Numbered from the stretch's first letter, positions 25,844-34,924 are shown. The stretch: DNA of 64,000 nt from an uncultured Bacteroidia bacterium (GCA_902785755.1 CACZZO010000004.1:184772-248771), one strand, 5' to 3'. Made by a program: numbers and translations. Notes: a model not told the origin generated them from the sequence alone.

Positions 25844-28798
25844 TTATTTTTTAAAGATTTTAAATGTAACGGTGGATTTTTCTCGAGGTTCATCAAGGAT
25901 CAAAGAGTAGCCTTCTGCTTCCAAAACTTCCCGACTTATACTCAGTCCCATTCCTCGACCATTGATTTTCCTAGTGAAGTGCATTTCAAAAATTCGTTCT
26001 TTATCCTGAGGCTTAATTGCACTACCATTGTTGGATATATATATCCCCGAATCATCTGCATGGAGACGGATGATTTTCTCTGGAACATCGCTTTGATTTA
26101 ACCAATATATGGCATTGTCTATAATATTTACAAATACGGGATAGAACGTTGATCTGAAACCATTTATCTTTTTGCTTGCAAATCCATTTGTATGTTTGAA
26201 GGCTATTTGATGTCTTTCCATTCTGGCTTTAAACAAGTCTATCAAAAAGACTTTTATATCTAATAAAGAAATGTCTTCTCTCTTGCGATTCAGTCTTCTA
26301 TTTAGAGGTGTAAACAGGTTCAGATAACCGTCTAAATGCTCAAAGTTTATCTTGATGTTTTTATATACTTTCTCTAAGTTCTCATTGACATCAGACCACG
26401 CCTTCAAATCGTTAATGCTATGTCTTATTGAATTAATGGTTCCATTGAACTCATGGTGTACTATTCCAACAGCCAATCCAAGTTGACTTAGTTCTATGTC
26501 TGTTTGTAACCGTTCTCGTAAAACTTCCAATTCTTCGGAAGTGGCTTCTGCTATCTGATCATTTGTGATAATTTGACCATCATCGTCTTTCTCCACATAA
26601 AAACTCTCAAACTGTCTGATTATTCGATCCATAACATCTGTGTTACGCTGGCTTATCGTGTCAATTCGTTGCTCCATATTCAATCTTTCCGAAACAAGGT
26701 CGAAATCATCTTTTGTCGATAGCAATTTAAATTGATCCTTCACTTCGCGTATTTGATTATCCAGATCTAAAATCAAATCGTTGGTTAGTTCTTTGATTTT
26801 TTTTGAAACGCTTAGAACGACGTCATTTGTTTCATCTTTTTTTAGCTTGTTTGCGGAAAGAGCTTCCTTAGAGATCAAATCCACAGCTTGTTCCAGACGT
26901 TTTCTTTTATTAACTTCCAATTCAAGCCTCTCGGTGAAATCATTCACCAAATTGTCAATTTGTTCAAAGTGTGGTTTAAACACACTTTCATCCAAGAGTT
27001 TGAACTCGTTTAAATATGACTCGTAATCCACTCTCATTGCTTTTGTCATTGCAAAGCCTTTGGGTGGATTGATAGAGACTTTTTTTCGATACTCTGTAAG
27101 CAATTGTCTCGCCTGCATCTCTGAATCAATAAGTTTCTGGCTTGCACTATCAGGATCCTTCATATAAATCAAAGATGAAAGTTCATTCCTGAATTGATTG
27201 ATAATGCCATTACAATCCTGCTCAAACTTATGCTCTGTAAGATCAGAAAAAAAGCGGTCTAAATCTTTTGCAAATTTGTCTTTTCTCCCTTTTGCAAGTT
27301 TGTCTCTTCGCTCTAATGCTCGATAATATGAATTGATTTCGTCCTTGCGAGCATTATAGAATTCAGATTGAGGCGTATTTCCCTTTTCGTTAAAGAAATC
27401 AGCCGCAAGCTGAACGAAAAAGTTTTTCAATATTGACTGCAACTGCCTATATGCTTTGTTCTCAATGAAACCTTCTCGTCCTGCTTTTTCTATTAAGTTA
27501 CTGTTTTTTCCATCAGCAATTTCAATGGCACCAAACATTCTCCGGTAGGAGAAAAAATAAGTTGAGGCTCTCTTTGACCTGTTTTTCTCAATGTCAAGAA
27601 AATCGTAATCTGAATCACCGTAAGGAAGAATTCTAATATTATTTCGATAGATATACAATCCACCGTATTTGTCTCCTTTACTTCGTATTATCCAATAGTT
27701 TTGGACATCAACCCTTGAACTTTTGAGTTCTCCTTGTAAATAAGCAAGATTGATAGAGAATGGACCACATTCGGTTTCTCTGTAATGGTTGTCTCGCCAA
27801 TTAATTACATGATTATATGTTTTCTCCCCATAGATTCTGATAGTACCTTTAAACTGACCATATTCATCAAATTGGCCAATAAAATGGTGATCGGCGATTT
27901 CAAATTCTTCTGGTGTGAAAAATTGTTTTTCTTCTAATATACTTATAAAAGTACCGTCATCATGTCTATAATCTCTAAAAGCAATATTTATTGTGGGCGT
28001 AGGGTGGTTAGGAGTCATTGTGTTATGAAAACCCATCAGCATCTTTTCCATTTTTGTTGCTTCGCTTGAATCCCCCTCACCTTCAATGTCAGGAACTAAC
28101 GAATCACTAACAGGAGAAACAAAAAAATGAGTGCCGCCATTTTGTATAAAAGTTACTCCGCCTATTACTGAATAAATATGGTCAAGATTAGGATTAAATC
28201 CATCTATCAAACCTGTTATTCTTTGACAATCCTCTTGGCTTATTTTGCCTTTTTCTTGGAGTCCCATTAACGAACTCGCACATTCATTCTTTAATGAGCG
28301 GATTTCTTCTTTTGTGGGGATGCTATCAAACTCATTAACGGGAATAACTACATCGTCAATATTTAAACCTGTTAGTTCAAAAATATCCCAGCTAATAAAT
28401 GCAGCAACAATTTTGCTGGATGGTTCATGCTTTGCTTTAGTTAAGATGAGAACCTGGCTGCCTATTGAGGCAATGGCTAATCTTCCGATTCCTTTTTCGC
28501 CCATTATTGGTCTCTGAGGCTTGGTTGGATCCGCAGGAGGCAGTGTGTTATTGTTGCTCGCAATTTTACTATCAGTTCCCAGTGTCAGCCAGCGATCCAA
28601 GAAGTCTTTTTTCGACATACCTATTCCATCGTCTCTTAGAATAAGCATGTTGTCTTTTCGTAAGAAATCAATATCAAAATGATCAGCATAGGCATCATGA
28701 GCATTTTTAATCAACTCATTAATGGCAGTGGGAATGCCCGCTATCTGTTGCCTTCCAAGTAAATCAAGAGCTCTCGCCTTTGTCTTAAATTGTGCCAT
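25844..28798 (-). CDS. MORC/MutL-like GHKL ATPase fused to a histidine-kinase module
   Basis: 984 aa with two GHKL ATPase folds. N-terminal: AINELIKNAHDAYAD (N-box, Glu28 and Asn32), LRDDGIGMS (residues 54-62) and GEKGIGRLA (residues 100-108), the Hsp90/MutL/MORC type. A middle region of about 400 residues is followed by a coiled-coil stretch (residues 580-760). C-terminal: an H-box-like GIVHHEFNGTINSIRHS (His781/His782), a kinase N-box FVNIIDNAIYWL (Asn895), NNGSAI and GRGMGLSISREVLE (about 947). This is a chain of ATP-driven clamp, coiled coil and kinase. Neighbours 2-3 bp away are a C5-methyltransferase and a receiver protein. MutL/MORC ATPases linked to restriction-modification genes are known; the kinase fusion suggests that DNA or phage sensing is relayed by phosphotransfer (inference). 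Confidence 0.87.
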   Translation of the reverse strand: MAQFKTKARALDLLGRQQIAGIPTAINELIKNAHDAYADHFDIDFLRKDNMLILRDDGIGMSKKDFLDRWLTLGTDSKIASNNNTLPPADPTKPQRPIMGEKGIGRLAIASIGSQVLILTKAKHEPSSKIVAAFISWDIFELTGLNIDDVVIPVNEFDSIPTKEEIRSLKNECASSLMGLQEKGKISQEDCQRITGLIDGFNPNLDHIYSVIGGVTFIQNGGTHFFVSPVSDSLVPDIEGEGDSSEATKMEKMLMGFHNTMTPNHPTPTINIAFRDYRHDDGTFISILEEKQFFTPEEFEIADHHFIGQFDEYGQFKGTIRIYGEKTYNHVINWRDNHYRETECGPFSINLAYLQGELKSSRVDVQNYWIIRSKGDKYGGLYIYRNNIRILPYGDSDYDFLDIEKNRSKRASTYFFSYRRMFGAIEIADGKNSNLIEKAGREGFIENKAYRQLQSILKNFFVQLAADFFNEKGNTPQSEFYNARKDEINSYYRALERRDKLAKGRKDKFAKDLDRFFSDLTEHKFEQDCNGIINQFRNELSSLIYMKDPDSASQKLIDSEMQARQLLTEYRKKVSINPPKGFAMTKAMRVDYESYLNEFKLLDESVFKPHFEQIDNLVNDFTERLELEVNKRKRLEQAVDLISKEALSANKLKKDETNDVVLSVSKKIKELTNDLILDLDNQIREVKDQFKLLSTKDDFDLVSERLNMEQRIDTISQRNTDVMDRIIRQFESFYVEKDDDGQIITNDQIAEATSEELEVLRERLQTDIELSQLGLAVGIVHHEFNGTINSIRHSINDLKAWSDVNENLEKVYKNIKINFEHLDGYLNLFTPLNRRLNRKREDISLLDIKVFLIDLFKARMERHQIAFKHTNGFASKKINGFRSTFYPVFVNIIDNAIYWLNQSDVPEKIIRLHADDSGIYISNNGSAIKPQDKERIFEMHFTRKINGRGMGLSISREVLEAEGYSLILDEPREKSTVTFKIFKK

Positions 28799-28800
28799 TA

Positions 28801-29856
28801 TTAACCATTTTGTTGAATTATTAAACCTAATCTTTTCGCATACTCACATGGAACAGCATTTCCTATAATCCGAGCTGCACCAGCGATACTGTTGGTCTTG
28901 AAAACATAGTCTTTCGGGAAGGATTGTAGTGTGGCTCCTTCACGAATGGAAATGGCTCTGTCTTCATCGGGGTGGGCAAAACGTCCGTTAGAGATACTGA
29001 AAAACTTTGTCGTAATCGTTGGAGAAGGTCTGTTCCACCACATACGTCCATAATTATCTTTGAAAATATCATCTTTTCCAACATAACATTTTAATTGTAG
29101 GTCGGGCTGGTCAGCCCAACTCAAGCGGTTGCCTCCATTATGTGGAGTCAAAGCAATACGTCTCAAACAAACTTCATTTAGTCCCGCTACCGTATGTTGA
29201 AATGCAGATTTATCCTTGTGTCCAGCTTTTATCTTAGGAAATCCGTTATTCTCTCCTAAAACATCCGCAACAGTTATAGTTTCTTTGGATTTTTCGGGCA
29301 GAGAAACTATAACACCTTCCAATCTGGTCGCAATTAGAGAAAAACGACGACGACTTTGAGGAACTCCATATTGGCTCATGTCAACAATCTCTTCCGTATG
29401 TTTATACCCCAGCTTCTCTATCTTCTTCAAGAATTTTGGTAAAATTGTTTCTTTGTTGGTCACAATGCCTGGTACATTTTCGACCAAAACAAATCCGGGC
29501 TTATAATATTCAATGAATCTGGCAAAATTCATCAGCAAGTCTTTGGATAGTTCCGCTTTGGAATGGTCTGTGTTGATAATGCTGTAATACTGGCAAGGAC
29601 TGCAACCTACCATAATCAAATGATCATCATCCTTTTGCACTCCAAGATTCTTTTCAAAATAGTTACTATGGAGCCTCTTCACATCTCTGTGCACAAATAC
29701 ACTTCCAGGATTATTGTATTCGTATGTTTCTTTCGCGTTCTTGTCAAAATCCACCCCAGCAATCACATCTATCCCCGCCTGCCGCAACCCACACGTCATG
29801 CCTCCTCCTCCGCAGAAGAAGTCAATAGCCTTATATTTATTCTTATGCCTTTCCAT
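28801..29856 (-). CDS. DNA (cytosine-5)-methyltransferase
   Basis: 351 aa from MERHKNKYKAIDFFCGGGG at 29856; the ATG 57 bp upstream lies within the TOPRIM gene. All key motifs are present: FFCGGGGMTCGLRQAG (SAM site), GCSPCQYYS with catalytic Cys88, LVENVPG (126-128 Glu-Asn-Val), QSRRRFSLIATR, and GNAVPCEYAKRLG at the end. The target-recognition region is between about residues 200 and 300; the sequence methylated cannot be predicted. The start is 2 bp after the TOPRIM stop and the stop is 2 bp before the MORC-kinase start, so it is embedded in the operon. It fits as the self-marking part of the system and as partner of Vsr. Confidence 0.95.
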   Translation of the reverse strand: MERHKNKYKAIDFFCGGGGMTCGLRQAGIDVIAGVDFDKNAKETYEYNNPGSVFVHRDVKRLHSNYFEKNLGVQKDDDHLIMVGCSPCQYYSIINTDHSKAELSKDLLMNFARFIEYYKPGFVLVENVPGIVTNKETILPKFLKKIEKLGYKHTEEIVDMSQYGVPQSRRRFSLIATRLEGVIVSLPEKSKETITVADVLGENNGFPKIKAGHKDKSAFQHTVAGLNEVCLRRIALTPHNGGNRLSWADQPDLQLKCYVGKDDIFKDNYGRMWWNRPSPTITTKFFSISNGRFAHPDEDRAISIREGATLQSFPKDYVFKTNSIAGAARIIGNAVPCEYAKRLGLIIQQNG

Positions 29857-29858
29857 AG

Positions 29859-30479
29859 TTAGTTTTCTTCCATTAAATTCCTCTCCAAAAACCCCTTCAA
29901 CGTCCCCAAACACTCCGCATCCAAATTCCAGTGCTGGGCGTTCTTGTAGTTGCGGTTAGGTTCTTTGATCAACTCCTTTTGGCTCTTCGACTCTCCCAAC
30001 AAGGCTTCAAGATACCCATAAATCTTCGTTTTCTTGGCTGGTGTGGTCAAGGGTGGGGGCGTTCTGCCTGGAATGTCCAATTCCACCAGTTCCTTTTCGT
30101 ATCCTTCCCAACAATCAAAAATCGGCTTGTTGTTCGGGTTGATGATGTTCTCCAACAGGTCTTCCAACGCACCTGCATCTTTGTCGTTAGGAAGCAAAAA
30201 CAACTCAAACTCCAAGCTATTATCTTGTTTCCATTTGAGTATGCCGGAGCGGCGGGCATCAATGTCTTTATCAGCATCAATGATGACGATATTTGTGCCG
30301 CCATTGTCGGTCATGGTTTTCATGCGCTGTTGCCAAGCGGCTCCTTTGAGATTGGTCCAACCGTCCAGCTTCACGATGCTATTCTCGGGAACCTCAACGC
30401 CCAACAAATGATGAATGTATTGCTTGACGAATACCACATCAGCAATGCCCTCTACATATATGGTGAACAAGCCTTTCAT
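29859..30479 (-). CDS. TOPRIM-domain protein (DUF3226-like)
   Basis: 206 aa. TOPRIM marks: YVEGIADVVFVKQYI (Glu10, Asp14) and IVIIDADKD (Asp68, Asp70, Asp72), followed by FELFLLPNDKDAGALEDLLENII, the usual DUF3226/OLD-type third segment. TOPRIM proteins of this kind cut or bind nucleic acid with Mg2+. The start overlaps the upstream AAA ATPase stop by 4 bp; an AAA ATPase followed by a separate TOPRIM gene resembles the two-gene PARIS-type and split OLD/Gabija-type anti-phage modules. Which one, if any, cannot be settled from sequence alone. Confidence 0.85.
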   Translation of the reverse strand: MKGLFTIYVEGIADVVFVKQYIHHLLGVEVPENSIVKLDGWTNLKGAAWQQRMKTMTDNGGTNIVIIDADKDIDARRSGILKWKQDNSLEFELFLLPNDKDAGALEDLLENIINPNNKPIFDCWEGYEKELVELDIPGRTPPPLTTPAKKTKIYGYLEALLGESKSQKELIKEPNRNYKNAQHWNLDAECLGTLKGFLERNLMEEN

Positions 30480-31555
30480 AACACAACGCTTCTGATTTCA
30501 ATGTCATTATTACACGCTTCTGCAAGTCCTTCATAGGTATATTTATAAGCCTGATGCCCTTTCAGTTTGGTGTTTTCAATCGTATAAAGCCGCAGCGCAT
30601 CCTGATACTCCGAATGTTCTTCAAGCATCTCATTCAAGCGGTAAAGTGTTTCCTTGCTGTGGGTGGTCACAAACACCTGCTTGTTGGTGTCAGTCGCCAA
30701 GGCAAAAATGGCTTCCCAGAGTTTCTTGTAGGCGGAATAATGCAGGCCGTTGTCAATCTCGTCAATCAAGATGATGTTATTCATCGGATTGGCTGAAGCT
30801 GCCACGATGTTCAGGTAGCGGCGCATACCGTCGCCCATCATGTTTACCATCATCAACTGGTCTATACCATCCAGACCGATATATGCGACATTGTTCAATA
30901 TCTCCCATGTGGTGATATGGCTGTCAAAATTCGACAGGTATTTCGTTATGACCTCCTTTTTCTTTCGTTTGGCAAGTTCAACCAAATCGTTAGTTGGGAC
31001 TCCCAAAGCAATGTCGGCTGGCAAAAACGCCACTGTGTTCTTTTCCAGATACCCCTCGGCAATTTTTTTGCCAGTGACTTGATTCATCTGATTAAAAGTA
31101 ACACTGCTTTCATAACTGCTTTTCTTTTGATTGACTTCAACTTCAAACAGCAATTTCAAAGTGTTAAAGAAGGTCTTCGTTTCAGAGGTGGGAATATGTC
31201 CTTGGGGTAGATCAACTTGCGCCTTTTCATCAAAGGTGTATGTCATTTCCAATGCCAAATGACGCATCGACCCATCAAACATTTCAGAGGAAATCATGGG
31301 ACTTACCTTTAGATTGCCATTGTGGAACATATATTCCAAATCCGCAAAATTGCTATAGCCTCGCGATCTAATATTATTGATACTTTGAGGCAGGTCGGGG
31401 TTTGACATTCCCATCAGCAATAAAAAACTTTCCAACACGGAGCTTTTTCCCGAACTGTTTTGTCCAAGGAAAACATTCACACGCGACAAATCGTCAATCG
31501 TCAAATGCTCAATCCCTCTAAAGTTCTTGATTTCCAAATTCTTGAATCCGTCCAT
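30476..31555 (-). CDS. AAA ATPase, OLD/RecF-like, paired with the TOPRIM gene
   Basis: 359 aa from MDGFKNLEIKNFRG. The ATG at 31582 is rejected as start because a TATATTTG -7 box overlaps it (31580-31587) and the transcript would begin near 31572. Walker A GQNSSGKSS (residues 31-39), Walker B NIILIDEIDNGLH, and the TTHS switch (VFVTTHSKET) define an ABC/SMC-like ATPase of the AAA_15/AAA_21 type. It overlaps the TOPRIM gene by 4 bp. Together they form the first module of the minus-strand operon that continues into the methyltransferase. Confidence 0.9.
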   Translation of the reverse strand: MDGFKNLEIKNFRGIEHLTIDDLSRVNVFLGQNSSGKSSVLESFLLLMGMSNPDLPQSINNIRSRGYSNFADLEYMFHNGNLKVSPMISSEMFDGSMRHLALEMTYTFDEKAQVDLPQGHIPTSETKTFFNTLKLLFEVEVNQKKSSYESSVTFNQMNQVTGKKIAEGYLEKNTVAFLPADIALGVPTNDLVELAKRKKKEVITKYLSNFDSHITTWEILNNVAYIGLDGIDQLMMVNMMGDGMRRYLNIVAASANPMNNIILIDEIDNGLHYSAYKKLWEAIFALATDTNKQVFVTTHSKETLYRLNEMLEEHSEYQDALRLYTIENTKLKGHQAYKYTYEGLAEACNNDIEIRSVVL

Positions 31556-31579
31556 AATAGGATATTTGATATTAACCTG

Positions 31580-31587
31580 CAAATATA
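31580..31587 (-). promoter_or_regulatory. -7 box of the defence operon
   Basis: TATATTTG on the minus strand, 24 bp upstream of the ATG at 31555. It is the only consensus box I found ahead of the minus-strand array from 31555 down to 21203. Confidence 0.6.
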
Positions 31588-31619
31588 CGGATTTTCAATT
31601 AATCAACTTGAATATCCAC

Positions 31620-31913
31620 TTACTTTTCTTTTAAAAGGAAATGAAATATCTCCTTCAACCGCCCATAATCCGAAAGCAAATTCCAAAGCCCGTCCTCGCT
31701 GAGCACCCCGCGCTTCAGGTCTTTCGGCAGTTTGCCGGCTTCGTCGGCTTCAAAGTCCTTGCGCCATTGGGGAGAGGTGTAATAGGCTTCCAGTTCGGCG
31801 ATGGCGGGTTGGAGGGCGGCGAAGTCCTCAAGGGCTTGGTCGAGGCGGCGGATGACCTCTTCGCTCTTGTCGAAGAGGGCTTCCATGTGGGTGATGCGGT
31901 CGATGCGGGTCAT
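31620..31913 (-). CDS. DUF4298 domain protein
   Basis: 97 aa from MTRIDRITHMEALFDK; a longer frame begins at 31994 upstream of the -7 box and is unlikely. The pattern LEDFAALQPAIAELEAYYTSPQWRKDFEADEAGKLPKDLKRGVLSEDGLWNLL matches DUF4298 closely. Cytoplasmic, helical, function unknown. It precedes the defence operon on the same strand, but base composition is host-like (GC-rich), so I treat it as a chromosomal neighbour. Confidence 0.9.
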   Translation of the reverse strand: MTRIDRITHMEALFDKSEEVIRRLDQALEDFAALQPAIAELEAYYTSPQWRKDFEADEAGKLPKDLKRGVLSEDGLWNLLSDYGRLKEIFHFLLKEK

Positions 31914-31944
31914 AGTTTGCGGTTTTGTTGACTTGTTGGTGAGG

Positions 31945-31952
31945 CAAAAATA
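31945..31952 (-). promoter_or_regulatory. -7 box for the DUF4298 gene
   Basis: TATTTTTG on the minus strand, 31 bp upstream of the ATG at 31913. Confidence 0.5.
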
Positions 31953-32004
31953 GTGAATTTTGCGAAAATTGCAGCCTAAGTGTGCCACATTCAAATTAAT
32001 TCCG

Positions 32005-32012
32005 TACTTTTG
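32005..32012 (+). promoter_or_regulatory. -7 box for DUF177-rpmF
   Basis: TACTTTTG, 20 bp before the ATG at 32033. Confidence 0.55.
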
Positions 32013-32032
32013 CAGCCCGTTTTTAGGCAGAT

Positions 32033-32560
32033 ATGGAAAAGAAGAACGAATTCCTGATTCCGGTTAGTGGCCTCGCCTTGGGAAGCCATTCCTACCAGTA
32101 TGAAATCAACGACGGTTTCTTTGCTGGCATGGATTACTCTGAGGTTCAGCAAGGTAGGGTGACAGTGAAGTTGGATATTGACCGACAGGAAACCATGCTG
32201 ACCCTGCATTTCGACCTCTCGGGAACGGTGCGCGTGCCTTGCGACCGCTGCGCCGACGAGTTCGACTTGCCAATTGAGAGCCAGCAGCAGTTCTTCATCA
32301 AGTTGGGAACGGAGAACGCCGAAGAGTCGGACGATGTGGTTGTCGTTTCGCCCGATTTGAACGAGTACGACATCCGCCCGTTGGTGTACGAGTACATCAT
32401 CCTCGCCATCCCGATGCACCGCGTGCATCCCGAAGGACAGTGCAACCCCGCTGTGATAGCCATGCTCAACCGCGAGGAGATGCCCGCCGAGGAGGAGGAA
32501 ACCGACACCATCGACCCGCGCTGGGCCGCTTTGAAAGACATCGATTTGAACGATAAATAA
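32033..32560 (+). CDS. DUF177/YceD family protein
   Basis: 175 aa. Contains the YceD core VRVPCDRCADEFDLPIESQQQFFIKLG with the CxxC (residues about 64-67) and the acidic end EEEETDTIDPRWAALKDIDL. YceD genes nearly always precede rpmF, as here (35 bp downstream), and the protein has been linked to 23S rRNA maturation in other organisms. Cytoplasmic. Confidence 0.92.
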   Translation: MEKKNEFLIPVSGLALGSHSYQYEINDGFFAGMDYSEVQQGRVTVKLDIDRQETMLTLHFDLSGTVRVPCDRCADEFDLPIESQQQFFIKLGTENAEESDDVVVVSPDLNEYDIRPLVYEYIILAIPMHRVHPEGQCNPAVIAMLNREEMPAEEEETDTIDPRWAALKDIDLNDK

Positions 32561-32595
32561 ACAATTGGTAATTAACTAGTTAAAATAAAAAAGAA

Positions 32596-32781
32596 ATGGC
32601 ACATCCTAAAAGAAGACAGTCTCATACCAGAGGCGCGAAGAGAAGAACACATTACAAGGCAGAAACCCCTAACGTGACCATCGACCCGACCACCGGCACC
32701 ATGCATGTGATGCACCGTGCTTACTATGTGGACGGCGACCTGTACTACAGAGGTCAGCTGGTCATGGCCGCCAAGCAGTGA
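32596..32781 (+). CDS. rpmF: 50S ribosomal protein L32
   Basis: 61 aa. AHPKRRQSHTRGAKRRTHYKA is the L32 N-terminus; MHRAYYVDGDLYYRGQLV the end. The zinc-finger cysteines of some L32 forms are absent, as is common in Bacteroidetes. Preceded by the DUF177 gene. Confidence 0.97.
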   Translation: MAHPKRRQSHTRGAKRRTHYKAETPNVTIDPTTGTMHVMHRAYYVDGDLYYRGQLVMAAKQ

Positions 32782-32985
32782 TTGCTGGCGCATGAACACG
32801 GCTCCAACGTGGGCGAAATAGGGCGTTTTGTACCCTGATGGGATAAAAAATTGGAAAAATTTCCAAAAAATTGTCCAAAAGTGTGCCGTGAATGAAAATA
32901 ATGCTTATTTTTGCATCACTTTTCGATGCTGAAGCATTGAGAAAAAATAAAGTCGGATTTTTTTCATAATCTTTATATTGTTTTT

Positions 32986-33018
32986 CCCCTCCTTTTTCCC
33001 CATCAGGAGGGGTTTTTT
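32986..33018 (+). terminator. Rho-independent terminator upstream of aspS
   Basis: Stem CCCCTCCT (32986-32993) and AGGAGGGG (33005-33012), 11-nt loop, six T directly after. It ends either the rpmF transcript or a small RNA starting near 32920. Confidence 0.8.
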
Positions 33019-33092
33019 GTTTGTGGTTTTCAAGAACTTGTCGACGAAAAACAAAAAACATCCCCAAATGGTTTTCATTTCGAATGATTTAT

Positions 33093-33100
33093 TACTTTTG
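33093..33100 (+). promoter_or_regulatory. aspS -7 box
   Basis: TACTTTTG, with a T-rich stretch (33071-33080) in the -33 area; 55 bp before the ATG at 33156. Confidence 0.55.
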
Positions 33101-33155
33101 CAGTTTCGTTCAAACGGAACAAATCTTGAATTGTAAATCTAAAATACAGAAAACC

Positions 33156-34910
33156 ATGTACAGAACGCATACTTGTGGCGAACTTCGTCTTGCCGACGCT
33201 GGCAAGCAAGTGACATTGGCCGGCTGGGTGCAGCGCACCCGCGACAAAGGCTCCCTCATTTGGATTGACCTCCGCGACCGTTACGGCATCACCCAACTTT
33301 TCTTGGATGGCAGCAGCGACCCGAAACTCCTTGAACAAGCCCGCTCCTTCGGGCGTGAGTTCGTGATTCAGGCTAAAGGCACCGTCATCGAGCGCGAATC
33401 GAAAAACCCGAATATGCCGACGGGAGAAATCGAACTGAAAGTCAGCGAGTTCACAATGCTCAACGGCAGCAAGACCCCGCCCTTCACCATTGAAGACGTC
33501 AGCGACGGCGGCGATGACCTTCGTATGAAATACCGCTATTTGGACATTCGTCGCAACCCCGTGCGCCAAAACCTTGAATTGCGCCATCGTATGGCGATGC
33601 TCGTGCGCAACTATTTGAGCAACCTCAACTTCCTCGAAATCGAGACCCCGATGCTCATCAAGAGCACGCCCGAAGGTGCCCGCGACTTCGTGGTGCCAAG
33701 CCGTATGAATCCGGGCGAGTTTTACGCCTTGCCGCAAAGCCCGCAGCAATACAAGCAACTGCTGATGGTGGCGGGTATGGACCGCTACTTCCAGATTGTG
33801 CGTTGCTTCCGCGATGAGGATCTTCGCGCCGACCGTCAGCCCGAGTTCACGCAAATCGACTGTGAGATGTCGTTTGTTGAGCAAGAGGATGTTTTGAACA
33901 CTTTTGAGGGCTTGGCCAAGCACCTTTTCAAGGAAATGAAAGGCCTCGAGTTTGACCAATTCCCACGCATGACTTGGCACGATGCCATGAAATACTACGG
34001 CTCCGACAAACCCGACATCCGCTTTGGGATGAAGTTCGTGGAACTCAACGACGTGGTGAAAGGCAAGGGCTTCGGCCTCTTCGACAATGCCGATTTGGTT
34101 GTCGGTATCTGTGCCGAAGGCTGCTCGGAATACACCCGCAAGCAACTTGACGCGCTCACCGACTTCGTGAAGCGTCCGCAAGTGGGTGCTGGCGGCATGG
34201 TGTATGTCAAATACAACACCGATGGCACGTTCAAGTCGTCAGTGGATAAGTTCTACACGCCTGACGACCTGAAAGTTATCGCCGACAAGTTCGGTGCCAA
34301 GCCCGGCGACCTGATGCTTGTCCTCTGCGGCGATGCTATGAAGACCCGCACACAACTCAACGCTTTGCGTCTTGAGATGGGCAACCAACTCGGCCTCCGC
34401 AAGCCCGATGAATACGCCCCGCTGTGGGTCATCGACTTCCCGCTTTTGGAATGGGATGAGGAGACGCAACGCTATTATGCTATGCACCATCCTTTCACCG
34501 CTCCGAAACCTGAAGACGAGGCCTTACTCGACGACCCGACAAAATGGGGCGACATCCGCGCCAATGCCTACGACATCGTGATGAACGGTGTGGAAGTCGG
34601 CGGTGGCTCCATCCGTATCCACGACCGCACCTTGCAGAACAAGATGTTCCATACCCTCGGCTTCACCGACGAGAAGGCACAGGAGCAGTTCGGCTTCCTG
34701 ATGGGTGCCTTCGAGTATGGTGCTCCGCCTCACGCCGGTTTGGCCTTTGGCTTTGACCGCCTCTGCTCGCTCTTCGGCGGTGCCGACAGCATCCGCGACT
34801 TCATCGCCTTCCCGAAGAACAACGCCGGTCGCGACGTGATGAGCGGCTCGCCCGCCCCGATTGCGCAAGAGCAGTTGGATGAATTGCAGATTGCTTTGAA
34901 TTTGAAGTGA
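33156..34910 (+). CDS. aspS: Aspartate--tRNA ligase
   Basis: 584 aa from [10 protein letters not shown]; an earlier in-frame ATG at 33021 precedes the promoter. Anticodon-binding OB-fold ([26 protein letters not shown]), class II motif 1 and 2 ([48 protein letters not shown]), the bacterial GAD insertion domain (residues about 280-415) and motif 3 ([15 protein letters not shown]). Charges tRNA-Asp in the cytoplasm. Single gene. Confidence 0.97.
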   Translation: MYRTHTCGELRLADAGKQVTLAGWVQRTRDKGSLIWIDLRDRYGITQLFLDGSSDPKLLEQARSFGREFVIQAKGTVIERESKNPNMPTGEIELKVSEFTMLNGSKTPPFTIEDVSDGGDDLRMKYRYLDIRRNPVRQNLELRHRMAMLVRNYLSNLNFLEIETPMLIKSTPEGARDFVVPSRMNPGEFYALPQSPQQYKQLLMVAGMDRYFQIVRCFRDEDLRADRQPEFTQIDCEMSFVEQEDVLNTFEGLAKHLFKEMKGLEFDQFPRMTWHDAMKYYGSDKPDIRFGMKFVELNDVVKGKGFGLFDNADLVVGICAEGCSEYTRKQLDALTDFVKRPQVGAGGMVYVKYNTDGTFKSSVDKFYTPDDLKVIADKFGAKPGDLMLVLCGDAMKTRTQLNALRLEMGNQLGLRKPDEYAPLWVIDFPLLEWDEETQRYYAMHHPFTAPKPEDEALLDDPTKWGDIRANAYDIVMNGVEVGGGSIRIHDRTLQNKMFHTLGFTDEKAQEQFGFLMGAFEYGAPPHAGLAFGFDRLCSLFGGADSIRDFIAFPKNNAGRDVMSGSPAPIAQEQLDELQIALNLK

Positions 34911-34924
34911 TTAGAATAGGTTTG

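Larger units (their letters stand above)
32782..33155 (+). other. 374-bp intergenic region between rpmF and aspS
   Basis: No protein gene visible. It holds a perfect TTGGAAA-aa-TTTCCAA inverted repeat (32851-32866), a -7-like TATTTTTG (32906-32913), a strong terminator hairpin (32986-33018) and the aspS -7 box (33093-33100). The stretch 32920-33018 could be a small RNA. Confidence 0.6.

Noticed and set aside
33075..34181. A 368-codon minus-strand frame opposite aspS
   Set aside because: Antisense shadow of a complete, strongly conserved tRNA ligase gene.
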